Of a DNA stretch of 6,688 nt, positions 1 through 5,625 are shown piece after piece. The stretch is from Planctomycetota bacterium (GTDB lineage: Bacteria > Planctomycetota > PUPC01 > JACPCR01): assembly GCA_030740295.1 (NCBI GenBank), contig JASLXP010000905.1:1-6688 (forward strand). The letters run 5' to 3'. Numbering within the stretch: the stretch's first letter is position 1; each line of letters opens with the position of its first letter. The notes under the pieces are model-generated. The model did not search any database and was not told the DNA's origin. It saw only the letters and a list, made by a program, of their open reading frames with translations. Position numbers and translations under genes: made by a program.

Positions 1-758
1 GCATCTCTGATGCAAAGGACGAAATCAGGCGGCGGCACAAACACGGTATCAGAACCTTTACACTCGCAGACGCCGATTATCCATCCAATCTCAGACTCGC
101 TGCTGATGCCCCCATAGCGATCTCGGCACTTGGGGAGCTGAATTCCGTTGGGCAGAACTCCGTCGCCATCGTCGGCTCAACAACACCCGTCTCAGCGAAC
201 GCGGACACAGCGCTCCACCTGGCAGGCTTCTTCGCAGAGAACGACTTCATCATCATCAGCGGCCTTGCCCGCGGGATTGACACCGCGGCACACAAGGGCG
301 CGCTGGCAGTCAGAGGCATCACCGCCGCTGTATTGGGAAACGGTCTGCGCCGACTGTTCCCTCCGGAAAACCGTAATCTTGCACGCCAGATATCGGAAAC
401 AGGCGTTCTGATTTCAGAGCAGCCAACGGATCAACGAGCGAACGGCAGACTCCTCATGGCACGCAACCGGATCACCAGCGGAATCTCAAAAGCGACCATT
501 GTCGTTGAGGCGCACGAAAACAGTGGCAGCCTCGCGACTGGAAAACGCGCCCTGAAACAGGGCAGACTCGTCTTCGCACTGGACATCTCTTTCGCCGGCA
601 ATCAAGAGCTTCTTCAGCTTGGCGCACATCCCATATCGCCGGTTGAGTCAGAGTGGCCCTGGGTAACGGATCAGGTGAACGAATTCGAAATAGAGGTACC
701 CAAGCCCATTGACCGGCAATTGAATTTCAACTTCGAAAGCAGGACTTGTGGACAGTAA
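1..758 (+). CDS. dprA: DprA/Smf-family DNA-processing protein, 5' end cut by window
   Basis: The reading frame is open from position 3 to a TAA at 756-758, giving 251 visible codons; the N-terminus lies outside the window. DprA binds single-stranded DNA and loads RecA during natural transformation. Visible hallmarks, numbered from the codon at position 3, are: a YP..L......P....G lead-in at about residues 28-48; the Rossmann start VAIVGS at 54-59; SGLARGIDTAAHKGAL at 86-101; ARNRITSG at 153-160; VVEAHENSGSL at 167-177; and an AGNQELLQLGA segment matching the usual G.N.LI..GA. Two points are unusual. The residues before RNR are LMA rather than the common FP.R, and the protein ends soon after the Rossmann domain, so the winged-helix C-terminal (DML1) domain of many DprA proteins is absent. 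Family assignment is strong. A natural-transformation role is inferred, since many non-competent bacteria carry this gene. An ATG at 333 also exists in this frame but lies inside the conserved domain, so it is not the true start. Confidence 0.88.
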   Translation, partial: ISDAKDEIRRRHKHGIRTFTLADADYPSNLRLAADAPIAISALGELNSVGQNSVAIVGSTTPVSANADTALHLAGFFAENDFIIISGLARGIDTAAHKGALAVRGITAAVLGNGLRRLFPPENRNLARQISETGVLISEQPTDQRANGRLLMARNRITSGISKATIVVEAHENSGSLATGKRALKQGRLVFALDISFAGNQELLQLGAHPISPVESEWPWVTDQVNEFEIEVPKPIDRQLNFNFESRTCGQ

Positions 759-788
759 CCATCCAACCTGATTCACCTGTTGGGCAAG

Positions 789-820
789 CCGTAACAGGTA
801 CTGATAGGTTCCTGTTACGG
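789..820. repeat. Perfect 10-bp hairpin downstream of the DprA-family gene
   Basis: CCGTAACAGG at 789-798 and its exact reverse complement CCTGTTACGG at 811-820 flank a 12-nt loop. The hairpin begins 31 bp after the DprA stop codon. No T-run follows on either strand, so it is not a classical intrinsic terminator. It could be an mRNA 3'-end stabiliser, a factor-dependent terminator or a protein-binding inverted repeat. The structure is certain from sequence; the function is not. Confidence 0.55.
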
Positions 821-866
821 ATATGACTTTGGGTCACGTCCGGAGCTTGCTTCAACATTCGATGAT

Positions 867-946
867 CCCCTGGGCCCGCCAGCGTCCCGCTGGCACCGGG
901 AGCGACCGGAGGTCACTAGCCTGCGAGACGCCGACGTGCCCAGGGG
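867..946. repeat. 80-bp branched palindromic (REP-like) intergenic repeat
   Basis: An outer perfect 9-bp stem pairs CCCCTGGGC at 867-875 with GCCCAGGGG at 938-946. Inside it are two smaller hairpins: GCCAGCG (878-884) with CGCTGGC (888-894) around a TCC loop, and AGCGACC (901-907) with GGTCACT (911-917) around a GGA loop with one mismatch. The right-hand interior, TGCGAGACGCCGACG, is not paired by these stems. The sequence resembles G+C-rich fold-back elements I recall from intergenic regions of planctomycete-like genomes. Translating it gives only spurious peptide, and it lies entirely between genes. The fold is read directly; multi-copy status is inferred. Confidence 0.6.
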
Positions 947-1015
947 GACCGGTCATGGTGTACGCATTCTTCCATTCCTGCTTTCGTAAAGCTCTCCTTG
1001 CTGCAAAATATCTGC

Positions 1016-1474
1016 ATGCTCGAACAGATCGACCATGTAAATTTTGTTGTCGAAGACATGGAAGGTATGTCCGCCTTCTATTGCGACCTCCTCGGCCTGG
1101 AGATTACCAAGGAAGTGACTATCAGCGGTGACTGGGTCGAGCGCGTCGTTGGCCTCAAAGGCGTTGAAGGCTGGGTCCGATATCTCGACCTGCCCAACGG
1201 CCCGCGGGTGGAACTGATCAAATACCGCTCTCCGAAAGGAGCGCGCCCGGCGGATCTGGACAAACCCAATACACACGGCCTCCGCCACCTGGCCTTTCGC
1301 GTTAAGGACATCGATGCCATCGGCGCGCGACTTGCCGAACGGGGGCTCGAGTTCCACAGCGAAGTCCAGGCAGTCCCCGACGCCCAGGTCACTTACAAAG
1401 GGGGCGTCCGCAAACGTCTGGTCTACTTCCACGACCCGGAAGGAAATCTTTTGGAGCTCTGTGAATACACGTAG
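1016..1474 (+). CDS. VOC superfamily (glyoxalase/bleomycin-resistance fold) protein
   Basis: This small cytosolic protein (152 aa from the ATG at 1016) has two paired beta-alpha-beta-beta-beta modules, the usual VOC size and layout. Module one begins IDHVNFVVEDMEGMSAFYCDLLGLE; module two begins GLRHLAFRVKDIDAIGARL. It ends YFHDPEGNLLELCEY, the standard VOC ending. The four expected metal-ligand positions are filled: His7, Glu66, His91 and Glu147, so a divalent-metal enzyme is likely. Substrate cannot be read from sequence; family members include lactoylglutathione lyases, methylmalonyl-CoA epimerases, ring-cleavage dioxygenases and antibiotic-binding proteins. A TTG at 998 would add six residues, but the VOC fold begins naturally at the ATG. 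Neither start has a clear Shine-Dalgarno. The gene stands alone between two repeat-bearing spacers. Fold assignment is strong; function is open. Confidence 0.88.
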   Translation: MLEQIDHVNFVVEDMEGMSAFYCDLLGLEITKEVTISGDWVERVVGLKGVEGWVRYLDLPNGPRVELIKYRSPKGARPADLDKPNTHGLRHLAFRVKDIDAIGARLAERGLEFHSEVQAVPDAQVTYKGGVRKRLVYFHDPEGNLLELCEYT

Positions 1475-1498
1475 TGCGTAATGAGTAATGAGTAAGTT
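1471..1498. repeat. Heptamer repeat array, GTAATGA orientation (left arm)
   Basis: Four consecutive 7-bp units start at 1471: GTAGTGC, GTAATGA, GTAATGA, GTAAGTT. The middle two are identical and the outer two are degenerate. The array overlaps the TAG stop codon (1472-1474) of the VOC gene. It has the opposite orientation to the larger array at 1684-1725, so the two bracket the 1499-1683 spacer as inverted arms. The pattern is a short tandemly repeated repetitive (STRR-like) sequence. Confidence 0.6.
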
Positions 1499-1683
1499 TC
1501 GGACTGAGAATACCGTGCTTGTCTCAACGCCGGCTCACGATTGCCACTGGCAACACTTCGATTCTGGGAAGTAATTCAGTCGATGACTTGTGAACAAATT
1601 CCTCTTCCTCATTCGTTTTTTCCCTGGATTCGTTGGAGGCCATTTCTGAATCTGTTTGGTTGCGGCCAACGGATGCTTTGTGA
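1499..1683. other. Spacer between inverted heptamer arrays; no gene seen
   Basis: No credible coding sequence is visible. The only open frame, 1541-1735 (+), runs through the downstream heptamers and ends in a repetitive ELRITHYELRTTHHESP peptide, which is typical of translated repeat DNA. Minor structures are a TTGCC/GGCAA hairpin around ACT (1541-1553) and a CGTTGG (1631-1636) / CCAACG (1666-1671) inverted repeat. A T6 run occurs near 1616-1622 without an adjoining strong stem. The promoter for the following ettA gene must lie here or in the repeat, but I see no convincing -35/-10 pair. Confidence 0.45.
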
Positions 1684-1725
1684 ATTACGCATTACGCATT
1701 ACGAATTACGAACCACGCATCACGA
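1684..1725. repeat. Six-unit heptamer repeat array, ATTACGN (right arm)
   Basis: Six contiguous 7-bp units are visible: ATTACGC, ATTACGC, ATTACGA, ATTACGA, ACCACGC, ATCACGA. The first four differ only at the seventh base; the last two are decayed. The array ends 6 bp before the ATG of ettA at 1732, so it fills the position where a ribosome-binding site would be expected. Its reverse complement carries the GCGTAAT/TCGTAAT units that match the left arm at 1471-1498. Period and copy number are read directly. Confidence 0.8.
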
Positions 1726-1731
1726 ATCCCC

Positions 1732-3417
1732 ATGAGCGACGAACCGAACAAAGTCATCTACTCCATGGTCAGGGTCGGCAAGACCTATGACAAAAAACAG
1801 GTCCTGCGAGACATCTCCCTGGGCTACTTCTACGGCGCAAAAATCGGAGTGCTCGGGCTGAACGGCACAGGAAAGAGCACCCTCCTCCGCATCATGGCCG
1901 GCGTAGAAAAGAACTTTGATGGGGAAGTTCATCCCACGCCCGGCTACAGCGTCGGCTATCTCGAACAGGAACCCCAACTCGACGAAAGCAAGACCGTGCT
2001 GGAATGCGTTCAGGAGGGCGTCGAGGAAACGGTCGGCCTGATGCGGGAATACGACGAGATCAATACTCGCTTTGGCGAAGAGATGTCAGACGATGAAATG
2101 AACGACCTCATCGAGCGCCAGGCCAAGGTCCAGGAAAAGATCGAAGAACTCGATGCCTGGGATCTGGACAGCCGGCTCGAAATGGCGATGGACGCGCTGC
2201 GGTGTCCACCTGCCGAGACACCGGTAAACATTCTTTCAGGAGGCGAACGCAGACGGGTTGCCCTGTGCCGACTGCTCCTGAAAAAGCCGGACATCCTGCT
2301 CCTCGACGAGCCCACTAACCATCTTGATGCGGAAACCGTCGGCTGGCTGGAGCAGCACCTTCAGCGTTATGAAGGCACCATCATCGCTATCACCCACGAC
2401 AGGTATTTCCTTGACAACGTCGCCGGCTGGATTCTCGAACTGGATCGCGGCCACGGGATTCCCTGGAAGGGCAACTACTCCTCATGGCTTGAACAGAAGC
2501 AGCAGCGTCTACAGAACGAGGCCAGGGCGGAAGACAGAAGAGCCAAGACTCTTCAGCGCGAGCTCGATTGGATTCGCCAGAATCCGAAAGGCCGACAAAC
2601 CAAAGCCAAGGCACGCCTCAATGCCTACGAATCCCTGCTGGGACAGGAAAGTGAAAAGCGCTCAGAGGAAATGGAAATCTTCATTCCTCCCGGCCCCAGG
2701 CTAGGTACGACAGCCATTGAATTCAAGGGAGTCAGCAAAGCGTTCGGAGAGACTTTGCTCATCGAGGACCTCACCTTCGATGTGCCGCCAGGTGGCATTC
2801 TCGGGGTCATTGGCCCAAACGGCGCAGGCAAGACAACCATGTTCCGAATGATTACCGGCCAGGAAGAACCAGACTCCGGAACGATCACCATTGGCGAGAC
2901 CGTCATACTTGGCTACGTCGATCAGAGCCGTGATTCCCTGGCCGCTGATAAAACCATCTACGAAGAAATCTCGGGCGGCGAAGAGAAGATCAAGCTTGGC
3001 AGCCGGGAGGTGAACGCACGCGCTTACACCGCGCACTTCAATTTCTCCGGTACCGATCAGCAGAAACTGGTTGGCGATCTTTCCGGCGGCGAGAGACACC
3101 GCGTGCACCTCGCGAAGATGCTCAAGGAAGGCACGAACGTTCTCCTCCTCGATGAGCCAACGAACGACCTGGATGTTAACACCATCCGCGCGCTTGAAGA
3201 CGCACTCCTGAACTTCGGCGGATGCGCCGTCCTTATCAGCCACGATCGCTGGTTTCTAGATCGCGTCGCTACGCACATCCTGGCCTTCGAAGGCGATAGC
3301 CAGGCGTTCTTCTTCGTTGGAAATTACGCAGCCTATGAGGAAAACCGCAAAGAACGGCTCGGCATCGACAGCGATCAGCCCCACAGAATCAAGTATCGAA
3401 AGCTGACAAGGGAATGA
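1732..3417 (+). CDS. ettA: Energy-dependent translational throttle protein EttA (ABC-F ATPase)
   Basis: This soluble ABC-F protein binds the ribosomal E site and gates entry into elongation according to ATP/ADP level. It has 561 aa, close to E. coli EttA (555). Domain one has Walker A GLNGTGKST (42-50), signature LSGGE (168-172), Walker B ILLLDEPTNHLD with catalytic Glu193, and an ITHDR switch. The arm insert, rich in Glu/Asp/Met, lies at about 95-145. A charged linker, the P-site-tRNA-interaction motif, follows GHGIPWKGNY (240-249) and contains QNPKGRQTKAKARLN. Domain two has Walker A GPNGAGKTT (361-369), LSGGE (450-454), Walker B with Asp474-Glu475, and ISHDR with His504. The C-terminus IKYRKLTRE matches the EttA ending. 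There are no membrane segments, as expected for ABC-F. An in-frame TGA at 1681 with no usable start between fixes the ATG at 1732. No Shine-Dalgarno is visible; heptamer repeats occupy that site. All catalytic motifs are intact. Confidence 0.97.
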   Translation: MSDEPNKVIYSMVRVGKTYDKKQVLRDISLGYFYGAKIGVLGLNGTGKSTLLRIMAGVEKNFDGEVHPTPGYSVGYLEQEPQLDESKTVLECVQEGVEETVGLMREYDEINTRFGEEMSDDEMNDLIERQAKVQEKIEELDAWDLDSRLEMAMDALRCPPAETPVNILSGGERRRVALCRLLLKKPDILLLDEPTNHLDAETVGWLEQHLQRYEGTIIAITHDRYFLDNVAGWILELDRGHGIPWKGNYSSWLEQKQQRLQNEARAEDRRAKTLQRELDWIRQNPKGRQTKAKARLNAYESLLGQESEKRSEEMEIFIPPGPRLGTTAIEFKGVSKAFGETLLIEDLTFDVPPGGILGVIGPNGAGKTTMFRMITGQEEPDSGTITIGETVILGYVDQSRDSLAADKTIYEEISGGEEKIKLGSREVNARAYTAHFNFSGTDQQKLVGDLSGGERHRVHLAKMLKEGTNVLLLDEPTNDLDVNTIRALEDALLNFGGCAVLISHDRWFLDRVATHILAFEGDSQAFFFVGNYAAYEENRKERLGIDSDQPHRIKYRKLTRE

Positions 3418-3512
3418 GCGTAAGACGGTTTCCTTTCGGTGTTCAAGGTATGGCAGATCTGTGTAAAGCACATACTGGGGTTCCTTAGTAAAGTCGATTC
3501 TGAACACTCCTC
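3418..3512. other. Spacer after ettA; nothing distinctive
   Basis: These 95 bp between the ettA stop codon and the hairpin cluster hold no credible gene. A weak TGTG-TAAAG-CACA inverted repeat lies near 3460-3473, too short to call a terminator and without a T-run. Confidence 0.3.
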
Positions 3513-3703
3513 GCCCCAACGGGGCCAAACATATCAGCCCAGGGCAACGCCCTGGGTCCAGATGGAGAGATGTCCCCAGCCCTGAAGGGGCGCCACAGAA
3601 TGCTGGGCCTCAACAATCTGTTCCGCCCTTTCAGGGCTAATTCGGGCATAAATCGCTCACCCAGGGCGTTGCCCTGGGCTATTTTTTTTTGGCCTTTCAG
3701 GCC
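3513..3703. repeat. Cluster of six mini-hairpins with three-base loops
   Basis: Six perfect or near-perfect stems, each closed by a 3-nt loop, are visible. H1 is GCCCC-AAC-GGGGC (3513-3525). H2 is CCCAGGGC-AAC-GCCCTGGG (3538-3556). H3 is GCCCT-GAA-GGGGC (3579-3591, one G-T pair). H4 is GCCCT-TTC-AGGGC (3625-3637). H5 is CCCAGGGC-GTT-GCCCTGGG (3660-3678). H6 is GGCCT-TTC-AGGCC (3691-3703). The 22-bp segment 3536-3557 is exactly reverse-complementary to 3659-3680, and H3/H4 are likewise opposite in orientation, so the cluster is arranged as a large inverted repeat. Loops are only AAC/GTT and GAA/TTC. I recall similar sequences as multi-copy intergenic elements in PVC-type genomes. No coding sequence fits here. 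Confidence 0.8.
3660..3690 (+). terminator. Possible intrinsic terminator (8-bp GC stem plus T9)
   Basis: The H5 stem (CCCAGGGC/GCCCTGGG, 3-nt GTT loop, 3660-3678) is followed after CTA by nine consecutive T residues (3682-3690). This is the textbook layout of a rho-independent terminator for plus-strand transcription. It sits about 240 bp beyond the ettA stop codon, an unusually long 3' UTR, and the stem belongs to the repeat cluster. Terminator activity may therefore be incidental. The nearest upstream plus-strand gene it could serve is ettA. Confidence 0.5.
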
Positions 3704-3768
3704 GGGAAACTATGGCTGGTGACCTTTTGCGAGAGAGTCTGGCATTCCGGCCTGCGATCCCAATCTGC

Positions 3769-3802
3769 TCTTGGTGACATCGAACTATTCTTGGTGACAT
3801 CG
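3769..3802. repeat. 20-bp-period direct repeat upstream of hypothetical gene
   Basis: TCTTGGTGACATCG occurs at 3769-3782 and again at 3789-3802, exactly 20 bp apart. Extending to the full 20-bp period, the copies agree at about 17 of 20 positions. The second copy ends 49 bp before the ATG at 3852. Two helical turns between copies would place them on the same DNA face, which suits a pair of regulator-binding sites, but a chance or relic duplication is equally possible. No clear -35/-10 pair was found around it. Confidence 0.5.
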
Positions 3803-3851
3803 GATTATGGGGTAGAGTGATCTGAAGCCTCCCCCTCCACAGGTATCGCTT

Positions 3852-4250
3852 ATGCTCCGCGAAGTGCTCATGGTAAAACAGGTCCCGGGTCAGCCCTTCC
3901 GCCGATGGTTCACTGACAGGCAGAACGATTTATATGTCTGGTATGACGACCGCCGTCGTGAAATCATCGGTTTTCAGTTCTGCTATGGTCGGAACAAGGA
4001 CGAAAAAGCCCTGACCTACTTGGACGACAGAGGCTGGAAGCATTCGTGCGTCGACGATGGCGAAACTCGCAAGAGTGAGAAGGGCACCACCATTCTCGGC
4101 CCGGCGCACATGACCCCGATCATGACAAAGGAGGCCGGCTACGACGCTCCAGAACTCGCCAATCGATTTGGAGAGACAAGCGGTGATCTCGAGCCGAAAA
4201 TCGCCGAATACGTCCACGATAAAATCCGGACCTCAGTAGAGGAATCGTAG
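3852..4250 (+). CDS. Conserved hypothetical protein (RRWF / LYVWYD / GFQFCYG type)
   Basis: Function unknown. The 132-aa protein has no signal peptide or membrane segment, so it is probably cytosolic. It starts MLREVLMVKQVPGQPFRRWFTD, continues with DLYVWYDD (26-33), EIIGFQFCYG (37-46), EKALTYL (51-57) and a WKHSCVDDGE segment (62-71), and ends in a charged tail. I recall small uncharacterised bacterial proteins with the same order of motifs (RRWF, D-L-x-VW, GFQ-x-CYD, RALTW, VDDGE), which supports a real gene, but I know of no assigned activity. The start at 3852 keeps the EV..VPG..RRWF block intact; an in-frame ATG at 3870 is possible. Only a weak AGG (3841-3843) precedes it. It converges with the gene ending at 4309, with a 58-bp gap. 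The 20-bp direct repeat upstream may be part of its control region. Confidence 0.72.
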   Translation: MLREVLMVKQVPGQPFRRWFTDRQNDLYVWYDDRRREIIGFQFCYGRNKDEKALTYLDDRGWKHSCVDDGETRKSEKGTTILGPAHMTPIMTKEAGYDAPELANRFGETSGDLEPKIAEYVHDKIRTSVEES

Positions 4251-4308
4251 AAAGTCTGGGGGCGTTTCCTCGAGACGGAGTAGCTCGGTATAAGATTCTC
4301 GCGTCTCC

Positions 4309-5238
4309 TCACTCCTTCATTACGAACTTGGGATACTTGGCCACCCCGTTGTGAAACCATCCACCTGGAACGCTGGGCCCGGAGTGATGGTAGCGATCCT
4401 TAAGATCGCCATTCTGGATTACCGCCAGGATTGAAATCTCCTGGCCCTTCATGTCCCAGCCGATGCCCTCCACGATCGGGCGCCCGTCTTCTTCGATAGG
4501 CGGATGCTTTTTAGTCAGTTTTTTCTTTAACGGCACGCCGAGGCCTATTAGCGGAAGGCGGAGTTCGGCGGTGTAGCCCGTATCAACGTCGCTGCCATCA
4601 TTCGGGGTGGATGGGTTGCCGTCCGCCTTTGGCTTGAGATGCACTGCTGTCTTGAGTCGATAATTCTTCGTCTCGGTGAACAGTTTGTAGGATTCATCCT
4701 GGATGTCTTCCCCTTCCGCGAAATAGATGCCATATCGAGCGATCGAGGATTTGCCTTTCTTCCAATATGGGAGGTCACGCATGATGAGAACATCCCCCAA
4801 CTGATTCAGCGCGTTGTGGTGAAGCTCCCAGAAGAAATTCTGATCCCCGAAAGTAATGAAGAACTCGATGATGTCTACATCCACACCATCTTTCCAGATT
4901 TCGGCAACCACTCGCTGGTTATCGGGCGGTCCGTCCAACCGTCCCTTGCTGATGTTCACCAGGTTCGCATCGTTGACCTCATAGCCGATGTAGAGATAGA
5001 AATCGTCCCAGAGGTATTTGACCCGCATGCGCGGTTCCTTGCTGAGGGTGTTCAGCTTGCCGAAGATGTAATCCACCTTCCATGATTTGGCGTCTTTCCA
5101 CGCCTTCTCGCCCAGGACGCCATCGATGGAGATCTTCTCTTTTACCTTCTGGAGCTCGGCAGGTGCCACTTCGGACCGGAGACTCGGGAGCACAAGAAAT
5201 AGAACTGTGGCAATTGTTTTAGTGAGCCTGTATTTCAT
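4309..5238 (-). CDS. Exported protein with CBM9-like (DOMON-related) sugar-binding fold
   Basis: The 309-aa product starts at the ATG complementary to 5236-5238 and ends in TGA (4309-4311). Its N-terminus, MKYRLTKTIATVLFLVLPSL, is a typical signal peptide, with cleavage likely around residues 22-28, so the protein should be exported. The rest resembles a carbohydrate-binding-module-family-9-like beta sandwich. It opens with KISIDGVLGEKAWKDA (35-50), followed by MRVKYLWDDFYLYIGYEVND (71-90). A DIIEFFITFGDQNFFWELHHNALNQLGD stretch at 122-149 corresponds to the family's E.F......Y.E...N..G...D pattern. The WFHN ending near the C-terminus matches the usual H.P..F closing strand. Such domains bind sugars or act as haem/sugar-binding modules; here no catalytic domain is attached, so ligand binding is the best guess. 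No clear Shine-Dalgarno precedes the start. A TAGAAT hexamer at 5262-5267 (minus strand) could be a -10 box but lacks a convincing -35. Confidence 0.82.
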   Translation of the reverse strand: MKYRLTKTIATVLFLVLPSLRSEVAPAELQKVKEKISIDGVLGEKAWKDAKSWKVDYIFGKLNTLSKEPRMRVKYLWDDFYLYIGYEVNDANLVNISKGRLDGPPDNQRVVAEIWKDGVDVDIIEFFITFGDQNFFWELHHNALNQLGDVLIMRDLPYWKKGKSSIARYGIYFAEGEDIQDESYKLFTETKNYRLKTAVHLKPKADGNPSTPNDGSDVDTGYTAELRLPLIGLGVPLKKKLTKKHPPIEEDGRPIVEGIGWDMKGQEISILAVIQNGDLKDRYHHSGPSVPGGWFHNGVAKYPKFVMKE

Positions 5239-5625
5239 GTTGTGATTTTCGAAGTGAATTCATTCTAACTGATCCAATAAAAACCAAGAACGTTCGTCAT
5301 TAGGTAGGTTACGAACTGTCCGCCCAACCGTGTGAGGTACACCCGGGCATGTTGCACGATGCGGCCCAAGCCAGCGGATGCTCTGATGTTAACGGGCCGG
5401 CAAACGAATCTCTAGTCTAGAACCGGTTTGGAACTGAGTGGACGGATTCCAGCCTGCGACTTGTCGAGACAACAATCTACGTTTGTCACGAGCTTCGTCG
5501 CGGGCTTTATCGGAAGTTCGTCCGTTGGATTATGCTCGCCACACACGCCTCCGATCCACTACCATCCGGTGTTCACGTTTTCCAATCTCCACACCTCTGC
5601 TCCCAGAATAACAGTGAGGTCCATC
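5239..5625. other. Divergent intergenic region, likely promoters for both flanking genes
   Basis: This 387-bp stretch separates two divergently transcribed exported-protein genes and holds no credible coding sequence. Small symmetric elements are visible: TCTAG-T-CTAGA (5411-5421) abutting the 8-bp palindrome AACCGGTT (5421-5428), and TTGTC-GA-GACAA (5461-5472). These could be operator sites but are short enough to occur by chance. A minus-strand TAGAAT (5262-5267) lies about 24 bp upstream of the minus-strand start. I found no riboswitch, tRNA or strong sigma-70 promoter pair. Confidence 0.4.
5616..5620 (+). promoter_or_regulatory. Shine-Dalgarno GAGGT fixing the start at 5626
   Basis: GAGGT at 5616-5620 lies 5 nt before the ATG at 5626, a normal SD distance. 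It is the clearest ribosome-binding site in the window and decides the start of the long gene that follows. Confidence 0.7.

Noticed and set aside
823..1131. 102-aa plus-strand open frame
   Set aside because: It runs through the 80-bp fold-back repeat and overlaps the VOC gene in another phase; the peptide is repeat-derived and Cys/Arg-rich.
953..1432. 159-aa minus-strand open frame
   Set aside because: It is antisense to the VOC gene, whose metal ligands and fold are clear.
1684..1725. Replication origin or plasmid iterons
   Set aside because: The 7-bp units lie between chromosomal housekeeping genes, with no Rep gene, DnaA-box cluster or AT-rich unwinding region nearby.
1475..1731. Insertion sequence or MITE with terminal inverted repeats
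   Set aside because: The heptamer arms are inverted, but there are no target-site duplications, defined terminal ends or transposase. It is kept as a repeat observation only.
1541..1735. 64-aa plus-strand open frame ending in ELRITHYELR-like repeats
   Set aside because: The C-terminus is a translation of the heptamer array and it overlaps the ettA start. This is a common database artefact.
3513..3703. CRISPR array
   Set aside because: The repeats are palindromes of different sequence with irregular spacing and alternating orientation, not identical direct repeats with uniform spacers.
4272..4307. Terminator between the convergent genes (GAGACG/CGTCTC)
   Set aside because: Only six paired bases across a 24-nt loop and no T-run on either strand; too weak to call.
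4639..5085. 148-aa plus-strand open frame
   Set aside because: It is antisense to the CBM9-like gene and mirrors its codon pattern; no independent start signal.
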